A model generated the notes under the pieces. The model was not told the DNA's origin. It did no database searches and saw nothing but the letters and a program-made list of their open reading frames with translations. From Dirofilaria immitis (taxonomy: Eukaryota > Nematoda > Chromadorea > Rhabditida > Onchocercidae): a stretch of DNA of 64,000 bases. Location of the stretch: NCBI GenBank assembly GCA_024305405.1, contig JAKNDB010000092.1, positions 250,001 through 314,000 of the forward strand, given 5' to 3'. The translations under genes were made by a program, and so were the position numbers. Positions 50,738 through 61,288 of the stretch are shown one piece after another. Within the stretch, counting starts at the first letter, position 1; each line of letters starts with the position of its first letter.

Positions 50738-52098
50738 CGTACTCCAGGACAATTAACTAACTTTTCTACAAAGAAAGGCAATAAAAAGAAGATATACAAT
50801 ATTAATAAGATGATATTAACGTAATTACATTCTAATGCGGAAAATGTATATCAAACATATTGAAAGTATTATAGATGAACTAATTATATAACCTGACTCA
50901 ATTTCAATTATTTGATTTAATTTTTGGTTTACATAATAAGAAAAAGTCGCAAATGTTTACAACATGAGCAAAAGCATTAGAAAGACGAATATTCGAATCG
51001 CGACAAAAGACTTATTCAAAATCCGTTGTTTAATTCCTAATAAATGATTCTGGAAGAATAATCTCTTATTTTGTTAATCTTTGTTGTAAAGATGGACATT
51101 GTAATATTCTATCTATTAATAGGGCATTTTCGTTCACGAATCCTTTATTAGATCCTTAACAAAGAATTAATTCAGAATTCTTTGTTAGAATTCTAATAAA
51201 AGTTCCGTTCATCTATGCTTTTGCTCATATTGTAAATATTTGCGATTTGTCCCTATCATACAATCTTTCACTGCAGTAAATTAGTTACAAATGAATTTAA
51301 AAAATTAAAATTGGGTTAAATTATAAATTCTGTTCCAACTTGATAATGCCAGAAAATGAAAAGATAAAAGCAAAAATCTAATAGTTTAAAAACGTTAAAA
51401 AGTTCATATAAAAAATGGTTAGAAAGACCAACACAAATTCTCGTGATCAGTCTATTGAATAACAGCTTTAATTAGAAAGATGGAATTAGTCCCAGTGGAA
51501 TATTTGATCGAACTATTCGATAATAGGTTGGACAAGATCAGCAGAAAAGCTGGAATGACAGCCGGAAGGGTGCTACTAAACCGGTAGAGAGATACCACGG
51601 GAAAAGGCGACTTTGTTCCAAAGAGGATGTAATAAGAAATATCAGCTGTTAAAATTCGCGAAGTACATTTACACGTAGTCCGAATTTTAATCTAAGATAT
51701 GAAAAACAATATGAAATATCGCCTGAATTGAAATTCGTTCTTGTTTGCCGTCCGATTTACTTCATATTATAAGTTAAGCATGACCTTCAAGTTTTTGTCA
51801 TCTTTTGCTTTTGGCCAAGTAAAATATTAGGTCAATTCTTTGCCCTTCTTTTTCGTCTACTAAAATTTCTTCAACGTATGAATTCATTTATATCGGTTTA
51901 TTTCCTAAAATATTTTGCTTTATTGATATGCCTTCAGGTTTCTTTGATTGTTATGGCTTTCAACCTTTAATTTCCTAGTCATAGGATTTTGAAACATATA
52001 TATGTGGTGTGATTTTTATTTTTGTTATCGGTGGATTTATTATTGAAATGTTACGTTTCTCAAAAAAAAATTTTTTCCCAAGATTTATAACGATCGAC
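50738..52098. promoter_or_regulatory. Divergent intergenic region of hnRNP K and NUP42
   Basis: The start codons of hrpk-1 (minus) and the NUP42 homologue (plus) are 1.36 kb apart and point away from each other, so both promoters should lie here. It contains a 301 bp inverted-repeat element (50,946-51,246) and a somewhat GC-richer stretch near 51,540-51,620. No specific factor sites can be named. A trans-splice acceptor for NUP42 may be the TTTTTTCCCAAG about 17 bases before its ATG. Confidence 0.55.
50946..51246. mobile_element. MITE-like element with 32 bp terminal inverted repeats
   Basis: The ends 50,946-50,977 (GTCGCAAATGTTTACAACAT...) and 51,215-51,246 are reverse complements at about 28 of 32 positions. 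The left end contains ATGAGCAAAAGCAT and the right end its exact complement. The 301 bp body has no open frame. It includes a smaller inner palindrome at about 51,157-51,190 (TAACAAAGAATT paired with AATTCTTTGTTA). Size and structure fit a non-autonomous DNA transposon. Flanking target duplications are not clear. Confidence 0.65.
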
Positions 52099-55000
52099 AT
52101 GTATCGTCCAACAGTTCAGTGCAAATTTTTTGCTCGAGGTAATTGCCGTAATAGTGAAGCATGTCCATTTGCACATATTATGAAGCTGGAAACTATCGAC
52201 CTACAGCAATCGGATACAAGAAATGTTGATATGCAATCGGAACGTCATAGGTGTCTAACCGAACAGGTAAATTGCTATATGATAATTGATTTAAATATAT
52301 CAGTTTGTTAGTATCTAATTCTAATTCCGTTTTTCTTTTTCTTATTTCAATTTTCTATTCCCTCCTTTAATTTTCCGAATATTAGCAATGCATTCGATTT
52401 CATTATATCCATGATATCAAACAGCTCTATTCATTTCCAGATGTCTTCCCTAATCATTATTTGTTTTTATTGTTAGAATAATTACTTTTCTTTTCCTCAA
52501 ACACTGACAATTAATTATTGATTGATCGAAGTTATGAAACTAGTTCTCAATGAAATGTTACAGTTCGATCTTCTACATTACTATCCTTTCAAGGGCTATT
52601 AGGATCATGAATTAGCAATGAAGTTCTTGTCTCAGTCATACATTCACTCAAGATAGTGTTTTCTTTTCGTCGTACATTCAGTTAAGATAATATTCCATAG
52701 CTGCGTTATTATTAATCTGTCCTAATTATATTCGGATGTCTTCTGTAACTAATATTTAATCTTACTATCGGAGTAACTATTCTGCTTGCTCTCAAATATT
52801 TGCTTTTTTTCTCATCTAGTCAAATTTTTTCGTAGCATAACTCTTCTGGTTAATATTAAAGATATTAGATTTAACTTTTACTTGTTCTTTGATATCCAAA
52901 AATTTTAAGTTCTTATCAAAGTCATGAAAATTCATGAAAAATAAAAAATATTATGGTAATATCACAGATAGAAATAACATTTGCTCTGGATGATTTTTTG
53001 CTTTGACATAATTTATACATAGTGTTTATGTTTCTGATATTAATTTTTAAGTTTCTTTTTCGAGCCTTCATATTTTAACAATTTTCAGTCCAATTCATCG
53101 TAATAATTTTTATATAATGCAATGATTTTCTCTTAAAACTTATCATCCATCTAATCAGCTTTGTCTCCTTCACTTGATTGGTTTTCTAATTACTTTATTG
53201 GTAAGTTCTTTGCGACTTTAAAAGCTGTAATAGTAATAATAATTTTTCTTGTTCTCCATCATCCTATGAACTTCTATTTATTTATCGGATAAAAAAGTTT
53301 ATTAATTTCCAAGTCATGTAAACTAACTGTTCATTTTTTCATTTCATTTTCCGCTTTGTTTCTCAATCCATTTTACTTTTGCAGTACAGTGGCAGATAAT
53401 AGCAGCGAAGAAGAAAAATAATTTCTGTAAAACTTCCAATGTATTTTTGAGAAAAATTATAATGTTGCAATTCTTAAATTAAATTCCATAGATTCAAAGA
53501 AAAATTTCGTATTATTGAAGAATAATTATGAGCAATAAATTTCCAACTTTTACTTCATTTCTCGCTTCAGACAAATGTTGTTTCAGGCAGGTTTTAAAAA
53601 TCATGGATTTAATGAAAATTTTCAGTCATCATCGCATTATTTTGATAAAAGGTGGGTATTTTTGATATATGAATTTTAATAGGTTTTTGGAAATACGCAA
53701 GCAAAATTCAGTCCAAAATTACTTTTCATTTAATAGTTTTCAGTTATTTTCGATTTATTCTCTCTTTTCTTCAGCCGCTACAAATGGGTTTCACCATTAT
53801 TAAAAGAACGTGAAGAAAGCAAAATCAAAGTACTATCCGATCAAAATGCGGATAAAGGCATTTGTGATAAAAGCGTTATTTCCAAGTGGAAATCAGCAGC
53901 GGGAACATCGGATGCAGATTTGTTTTCGAATAAGGAGAAACCGGAAATAGCTTTGACAAAACAAAGTAAATAGATTTTTATAAACAAACTTTATTAGGAA
54001 CTTAAATGATGAAACTGAATCACATTGTTATTCTCATTCATATCATAAAGTATCGTGCTATAGAAAATATTTTACCGTCATTCATCATTAAAGCTTAGTC
54101 AATGCCAATGAAAGAATCAGTTTTAGGCTAGAGAATCTATTAGATGCAAACGATTTGTCATGAAAGTTTTCTTTACTTTGGCAGATGAATAGTTATGACA
54201 AAGGCTTTATTAATTAGCAGAGAACTGCTTCTTTATTTATTTATGATAGGGCAAATATTAGAAATATCCAAATAAATTGTCCATTTATTTTTCGTTTTAT
54301 TGCTCATAATGTTCGAATAGAAGAATGCTGCCTCTTGAACCTTGGACGAGAGAATCTGGTTGTAACTCTCTAACTGGACAGCCCAAACGTAGCACATGAT
54401 GAACAGACCGAAAGATGACAGATTGATATATGATTCATCAATATTACCAGATCGAATGATAATGGATGGATAAATAATTCAATCGTAACTCATCATTGCG
54501 ATCAGACCGTAAAATTAGATAGTGGCAACTATTGAACCAATCAGCCATCAATTTGCTTAGTTATTACAAGATACAAATACTTTGATTATTACGCAACATA
54601 TTATAAGTTTTTCGAATTTTCAGAATTTCTGACTATAAATGCTAAATTTTCCAGGAGAGAGAATTTTGGGAGTTGTAGGGTAATTAACTTATTCATCGTT
54701 TTGTGAAGTTTGGTTTTTCTAATTAAGTAGAGCGTTTGGTTTTTCTTGGTCGATTTTCTGCGTCAATTTGTCGAATATTAGTGATTGAATTCTTGAATTT
54801 TTATTCATCGTTAATTTTTTCTGGATCTATTTTCAGGCACATTTCTTATTAGTCTTGGCCTTGAATTGATTTGTCATTAACTTTCTTTTCAGCTTGATTT
54901 TGAGTATAGTTAATCCCGAATTGTTTGTTTCCTCTTTGGTAACATGAGTAAAAAAATGAACAGTCTTTGATACACTTGGAATGAAAAATGCAGGAATACC

Positions 55001-56234
55001 TCCAGCATACAAACTTGGGAAGACTGTTCTGGCTCTCCCAAGCAGCCAATTCCACCACGCATTCATCCATTCCGTAGTTATTTTCATATCACATGACATT
55101 TTCTCCGGTTTATTTATTGTTTTTATCAAAAATAGCTCAGATTTATGCATATGCTAAGCGCATAATAGAGTACAGCATATCGCTTCATTAGCATCAAGAT
55201 TGTTTTTGATATGTAAATATGGTCAACTGGTTATATACTGCTCCTCTTCACCTGTAGCAAAAAGTATAGCCAACTGTAATCTGTATATGTAATTTGCGAT
55301 ACTTGTAAGGTTGGCCTAGTGACCGCGTATACTGGGCATCAGATGAGATTTCGACGAACAATCGACTTGTGTGCGTGTGTTAACACTTGCCATTCTGATG
55401 TTCGCTCAAACAAATAACCCCTGCTTTTCCGGAAGCTACTGATTTCTATGTACAAGCACTATTACTCGAATTATATACTCCAATGCTGTAGTACAGATTT
55501 GATTACCCACCATGATATGATGGTTGAAACAGAATTACCATCATCCATACCATGCTTCTCTTTAATAAGTATGGTCCATTGTTCTTCAGGTTTATTGCAA
55601 ATTACATGTTCGCCTGTAGTCGATTTTAACATTTCATCTAAAAGATGATCGACTTAGGCAAAACTTGGTTCTGGTTTTCCTTAAAGCTAATGTTGTCGTT
55701 TTTATTTTATGCTTCATATTTCAATTCAGCTCAATGTTTCCTTTAATACATTTTTATACATTTTCATAAGTTCATTAAATAAATTTGCTCCACTAGTTAT
55801 ACAGCTTATAGTTTAGGTGATTGAACTCTTGTAATCCAACGAAATATAATCACTTGTAGGATTTCAAGTTCATCCATGTCTCGGCATATTCACTTTGTTA
55901 TGTGGCATATTGATCTTTTATAAGCAACATTTTGCATTGATGACCAGACTGAAAGATGACAAGTGGACAGATAAATTTACTTAATTATTTCAATTTCTTG
56001 ATCACTTCATTTCATATAATATGTATATATATACATATTTTTTTTAGATTTTTCGACTGATGTATCCTCAGAAAATACTGAACATTGTTACAATGATAAT
56101 TGCAACAATCTAATGCAACAGTTTTACTCAAAGATGGAAAATCTAACAACTGAACAAATAGAGCAATTCCAAAAGATGAATTTGAATATGGTAAGGTGCC
56201 AACGATTCCACCTCCCAAAGAATTTTGTTTCTAA
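52099..56234 (+). CDS. NUP42: NUP42/NUPL2-like CCCH zinc-finger nucleoporin, 4 exons, one frame break
   Basis: NUP42 sits on the cytoplasmic face of the nuclear pore and helps Gle1/DDX19 release exported mRNA. Exons are 52099-52266, 53587-53651, 53775-53965 and 56048-56234, about 203 residues. The start ATG gives [20 protein letters not shown], a single CCCH finger with Cys-x(7)-Cys-x(5)-Cys-x(3)-His spacing typical of NUP42. The middle is hydrophilic and lacks the FG repeats of vertebrate NUP42. The C-terminus has [16 protein letters not shown], then a shifted frame reading [13 protein letters not shown], matching the LTVEELEQFQ...GKIPLKPPP tail of human NUPL2. The break is at GG 56190-56191, where one more G would keep the frame. 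The third exon uses the donor AAA|GTAAAT; reading through instead gives a stop within a few bases. Intron 3 is 2.1 kb and long for this locus. The family call rests on the finger and tail together. Confidence 0.82.
54401..55961. repeat. Short direct repeat pair within NUP42 intron 3
   Basis: GAACAGACCGAAAGATGACA at 54,401-54,420 and a near copy (ACCAGACTGAAAGATGAC) at about 55,942-55,959 lie at opposite ends of the same intron. They are too short to classify. Confidence 0.5.
54849..55150 (-). other. Antisense open frames inside NUP42 intron 3
   Basis: Two overlapping minus-strand frames are open here: 105 codons from 55,150, and 73 codons from 55,070 in another frame. The first contains a Trp-rich, hydrophobic stretch ([20 protein letters not shown]). 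The second is Cys-rich ([12 protein letters not shown]). The composition is richer than the surrounding AT-rich intron, so a nested gene or an old insertion is possible. I recognise no family and cannot say which frame, if either, is used. Confidence 0.3.
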
Positions 56235-57538
56235 TACTTTTGGTTCATTGTACATTATATCAATTCATCTTATTTCAATTTTGATATATTTTCTCTATTT
56301 CTTAACATTTGGCACAATGACTGCAATGAAATATACAAATTGGATCATATTCACTTTACAATTTGAAACTGAGCTGAACAACATGAAATTAAACAGCAAT
56401 GTATGTTTGTATTTTCTTTAAAAATGTATAAATTAATTTTAATTTATTATGAAAAAATTAATAAATTATCTATAAACTACTGATTCCTTCATTTTCTTTT
56501 ATGAGAAATTTATTTATTTATATCATATGTTGTTTATTTATATCATATAAATATATATAAATCAGTATAATGTGAAATCATTTATGTAGTTAACGGCTAA
56601 TAGATCTGCGAACAGATTCAGAAGCAATACGCGATGATTTAGAGTTTCATTGTTATTCATATTTCTTTATTTAGTTCAATGCAATTGTTGAGTGGTGGTT
56701 GTGGCAGATATTATAAAGTAGTTTTTGTTAAAAAACTATGAAATACCAAGTCCCTTGATTCAATCGGGAGTTTGTAGTTTGTTGGCATACTTCGCATTGA
56801 GATCAGATGTTTCATAGACAGCTCAGAAGTGACGAATAGCTATTTAGATCGCGAGTTGAACATATCACTGTGAAAAGTCAAATAGCAGATTGTGTTAGTA
56901 GGCAAAGGTTTGTGGATGGGTGTCATGCAAAAAGGGATTGCAAAGATATTTAAAATTACTTGGAATATATAGTGATATTTAAAGAAGGGAATGGAAGAAT
57001 GATGAATGACTTATGATTTATTGAGTTTCAATGTTTGAGAGTTAAATTATTCGTGAAAGTTATGCATAGAGAGAAGATATTATCAAAAAGTCATCATATG
57101 ATCTGTCTATACATCACCAATGTTGATGATAATGTGTTAAGAAAATAATTGAAATTTTTATTTTCTGTTTCTTTTAAAATTTTTATACCATAATAAGTTA
57201 AATGAAAATAACTGCCATGAGAATTTTTGCATTAAAAAAATTCTGTTGGGATGAATATTAATTTAATGAAATTATAGTCAGATATTATGCAAGCATATGT
57301 AATGCATATTTATTCATATATCCTCCAAGTACTAAATTTATATTCACTATTAACGCATATCATTTATTTCTCGTTATATACATAGATGCCAACTGAATGT
57401 ATTATTTATGATGAATGTACAGAATAACATTTATAATTGAAGGTATGAAAATAATAACTTTCATCAATTACTAGTCCATAATTTCAGATATGTTAAAATT
57501 ATGATCAATGAAAGTATAACGGCAAATTATGCAATGTA
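56235..57538. other. Intergenic between NUP42 and cyclin C
   Basis: No exon seen in this 1.3 kb gap. Both neighbours are on the plus strand. It should contain the NUP42 3' end and the cyclin C promoter or trans-splice site. Confidence 0.6.
56460..56465 (+). terminator. Possible NUP42 polyadenylation signal
   Basis: An AATAAA lies about 226 bases after the stop codon; tentative because of the AT-rich background. Confidence 0.35.
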
Positions 57539-60432
57539 ATGGCAGGGAATTTTTGGCAAAGTTCACATTGGTTTGTATGATTTGTAATTTATGCAATTTG
57601 CGCAAATTCATTTTATATGTGAGGCATATATCTATAACGCTTATGATCGTTTTTATTTTTAATTTATTTTTTTCTTTTTTCGAGGAAAGATTTCTATGCT
57701 GTATACATTTTGTACATTACTAGCATAAAGATTTTTATTAATTGTTGATCAATTAGGTAACACTTTTTTTCCTTTCCTTTTCACATTGTTGTATAAAATC
57801 TCTCAATGAATTAGATGTATAAGCTGGAAAAATTCTAGGGAACAATGGATTTTGGACAAGCAAGACATTCTGCGAATGCGTGGCGAAGATATGAAATGTA
57901 TTACAGAGGAAGAATATACGAAATTGATGATATTTTTCTGTAATTGTAAGTAATGTATGATCCATGAAAATTTACATCACAGAGAACTTCGTAATCTGTG
58001 AGGTAATCTTATACTCTGAAATATTATCATTATGAATTTAAAAATGCATTTCAGTTATACATGCCATTGGAATGGATTCACAGCAGCCACATAAAACACG
58101 AATGCAAGTGATTGCTACTGCTTGTGTTTATTTTCGTCGTTTTTATGCAAGGTAATGAAACTTTGTAAGATTTCTGTTAGAAGATGAAAATTATATATGC
58201 AGTAATAAGGAACTGAAATTTTATTCAATTTATTTAAAGATTAAGATATAGAAATTGCTGAATGTTTTGTTTCGAAATAAAACTCTTTTTCACATTTATT
58301 TTTATTTCAGACGGTCACTAAAGGATATTGATCCATTTTTGTTAGCGCCTACTTCATTATTTCTTGCATCCAAAGTTGAGGAGCATGGAATGATGTCGCA
58401 TAATAAACTCATACAGGCTACAAATAATGCTTGTAAGTTACTGAAATTTTTAAAAATTTTTTGACCATCTATTTTGTCGAAGGCAGTTTTAATTTTATTT
58501 ATGATGCATAGTGGCTAGGTGAATTAATGGAATATCACATAATTTCGGAGGTAATTATAACTTAATTCTAGAATGGAATAATTTTCATTCAGAGGCAAAC
58601 GAGTTTGCACTGAAAATAACTGTAAACAACTTTTTTGTGTAAATTTTTCCCTTAATTTTCTTTTTCCAGTATTATTTTTGATCATTCTTTAGTAAAAATT
58701 ATAAGATTCAAGTTGCTATTTTAGTTTATATTGACTTATTCTTCAATATTTTTTTATAAACTGAAACGAATCTTCTTATTATCTAAAACAGTGAATGAAA
58801 TAATAAAACGATGGACGTATCAATAGAATGATCGTTCTCGCACTTTATTTCTACCCACTGAAACTTTAATTTGTTGTTTTGTTTTGTTTTCATGAAATTT
58901 TGCAATTGCAGTAAAACGATGGCCTTTCATACAACAAGATTTGATGATACGAGTACAGCATATCCAGGAAGCAGAATTTTTTCTTTTAGAAATTTTAGAT
59001 TGTTGTCTAATTGTTTATCATCCATACAGGTTTGTTTTTACTTGTATTTCTGTAATATTGCGACAAACATAATAGAAATTATCACCGATGAAGTTTTCCA
59101 TATAAATGCATAAATAATCAAATTATGCAATTATTTTAGACGGAATGAAGAAGTCAGGGTGCAACTTAGAGATAAAGCGAATAAATTTTGAGATGCTTTT
59201 TTGAGAATTTAGATTGTTGTATCTTTTCCGGATTTTTTTTCATTAAGGGAATTTGATTATAAGAATAGTTGCAAACTTTAGAGATATTTCAATGTTAAAA
59301 TTATGATGGATTTTGGAATATTGAAAATATCATTTATAGGCCACTGAATCAACTAATAGCTGAAATGGGAAGGGAGCATAAAGATCTCGATGCAATATCA
59401 TCATATGCTTGGAAAATCTGTAATGATTGCACAAGGACGGATCTTTCATTAATGTATCCTCCTCATCAGATTGCAATTGGTATGTTTTATCTCTTTTATT
59501 CAGAAAATTTTTATGGATCGAGATAATGCAATACATTTTGATTAAATTGCAATAAGAATATGAATTCACACATCTTAATGTGAATCGGTAACTGTTTTAT
59601 CATTTTATAGATGTTTTGAAGACAGTGAGCTGTTATCAAAAAGGAAGTAGAAGTAGAAGAAACAGAGAAGGTTTATAGCAATTCTAAGTGAACTTGATGT
59701 ACAAATTAATCTTTGATTATTTTTAGCATGCATTTTAATAGCATCAGTTTGGACAAATAGAGATAGAGAACTGAAAAATTGGTTTGCCGAGCTTGCAGTG
59801 GATTTTGAAAAGGTAAAAGCTCATTCTGTATTTTTCGTTTAGAGACGTTGGTTTTCTATATTTAGGTTAACTTTACAATCAAATTTTTGGTTGGGAGAGT
59901 GATCTTATAAATCCACCGTTTTGGTTGGTTCTCGATGCCGAGAAGAGGAGGTAACAATTATTTAGTGAAAGATGCGTTTGTATTTATCGGCTTTAGCACG
60001 AACATTTTACATTACCAGAAACTTGTACGCTATTTAGTGAAGCGGAAATCTCCCTGAATTTCCATTATTTTTTACTTAAGAGTTGATAAGAAATCTTATA
60101 AGTATAAAATGAAGTATTGTTTCGATTTCATTGAAACATTAATCTACGTGAACAGAATATAATTTTAGATTTTATTTTAGATACTGGAAATTCAAAAATC
60201 ATCATAAATTTATATAGCATATGGAAAACATTTGACGAAAAAGAACAACTTGTTGCTATTCTTCAAAAAAATTCCGCGTCCAAATCCAGGTCCACAATCG
60301 TCAGGTACCACCATGATGCAGTCACATTCTCATAGTGGTCTTCAAGTAAGTAACATGAATGTACATCAAGGTGTTACCATGGGTCCACCACCTATGCCTC
60401 AAGTAGGTAATATAAAATTTGAAACGCATTAA
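57539..60432 (+). CDS. cic-1: Cyclin C (Mediator CDK8-module cyclin), 8 exons, two compensating frame shifts in the last exon
   Basis: Cyclin C activates CDK8 in the kinase module of Mediator and so regulates RNA polymerase II transcription. Exons are 57539-57570, 57839-57945, 58055-58151, 58311-58432, 58912-59029, 59340-59479, 59727-59812 and 60181-60432, giving 317 residues. The first exon is only 32 nt and encodes the hallmark MAGNFWQSSH. Further family blocks are QWILDKQDI, MQVIATACVYFRRFYARRSL, LLAPTSLFLASKVEEHGMMS, EFFLLEILDCCLIVYHPYRP and NWFAELAVDFEKILEI. The cyclin folds cover about residues 35-270; the tail is Pro/Gln/His/Ser-rich (PRPNPGPQ...). In the last exon the A run at 60194-60198 is one base short and the A run at 60265-60271 one base long, so about 24 codons are out of frame between them. 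A donor-like GTAAGT near 60,346 could give an alternative tail. Identification is firm. Confidence 0.96.
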
Positions 60433-60534
60433 ATTATGCGATAAAAAGAAATGAAATATTCCAAACAATCTGCAAACTCTCTCCTATTACTTTTTGAGAA
60501 GGAATGGATGATTTTTATCTTGAATTTAGCAAGC

Positions 60535-60540
60535 AATAAA
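60535..60540 (+). terminator. Likely cyclin C polyadenylation signal
   Basis: An AATAAA lies about 100 bases after the stop codon, at a typical distance, and is the first exact match downstream. Confidence 0.5.
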
Positions 60541-61150
60541 ATATATACATAAATATGCAACGATATCATAATAGATTGTATATGCCTTCCGTTCTAAGAC
60601 TATGCTGTAGTTTTGTGATATTTTTAACTCCTTTAATGAGCTTTACTCTTCACTCTTCAGTTATTTTATTTGCTGTGATATATGCTATGGATTATATGGT
60701 TCTTGATTATTTCTTAAGATCTGATGAATAAATATTACCATTTTGCATTCTTTGATGAAGTGCACTACTATAAGTGTGTTTTAGATGAACATTTTCTGCA
60801 ATATGACGAGTAAACATATGGATTACTGCTTTTGTTATTTTGTTGAATAATTCGATTATAAGCAGAATTCGTAGTACTGATAAATGGTCATTTCGGCATG
60901 ATAATATTTCAAAAACTAATCATAAAGCTTCTTAAGAATAAGTATTAGTGGCATTGAAATCGACTAGTTCTGTCGTCCTATCATGGATTTTAAATATAAT
61001 AAACTACCAAACAGCAAGCGTAAGAGGTCTTATTTTAGAATTGTGAGATTCACCGGAAAATTTTTTCATTACCTGTTCATGTTGAACTAATTATAATCAA
61101 ATTGAAGCCTTAAACTAATCGAAATTGTATTGATAAGCATTTATTTCAGG

Positions 61151-61288
61151 CGTGGAATTCATTATCTTTTGGTCCAGCAGCGCATATTTTTGAGACAAAA
61201 TCTGTTTTTCTGAAAAAAAAGGAAATTGGATTCATAATTTTTTCAAATTGTAACAAATTTATCCATAAGCTATTTATTCTGATTAGAT
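61151..61288 (+). other. Orphan candidate exon downstream of cyclin C
   Basis: After TTTATTTCAG the frame reads AWNSLSFGPAAHIFETKSVF and continues to a TAA, about 46 codons. It is in phase 0 with the GTAAGT donor-like site near 60,346 in the last cyclin C exon, so a spliced alternative C-terminus is possible. No family is recognised and chance is likely. Confidence 0.2.

Noticed and set aside
53393..53424. Extra NUP42 exon after the TTTTGCAG acceptor
   Set aside because: In the phase left by exon 1 it stops after four codons. An alternative short isoform is conceivable but unsupported.
59330..59569. 79-codon minus-strand frame
   Set aside because: It is antisense to cyclin C exon 6.
59610..59680. 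Extra cyclin C exon after the TTTTATAG acceptor near 59,610
   Set aside because: Exons 6 and 7 already join in phase with conserved sequence, and this insertion would add a stop.
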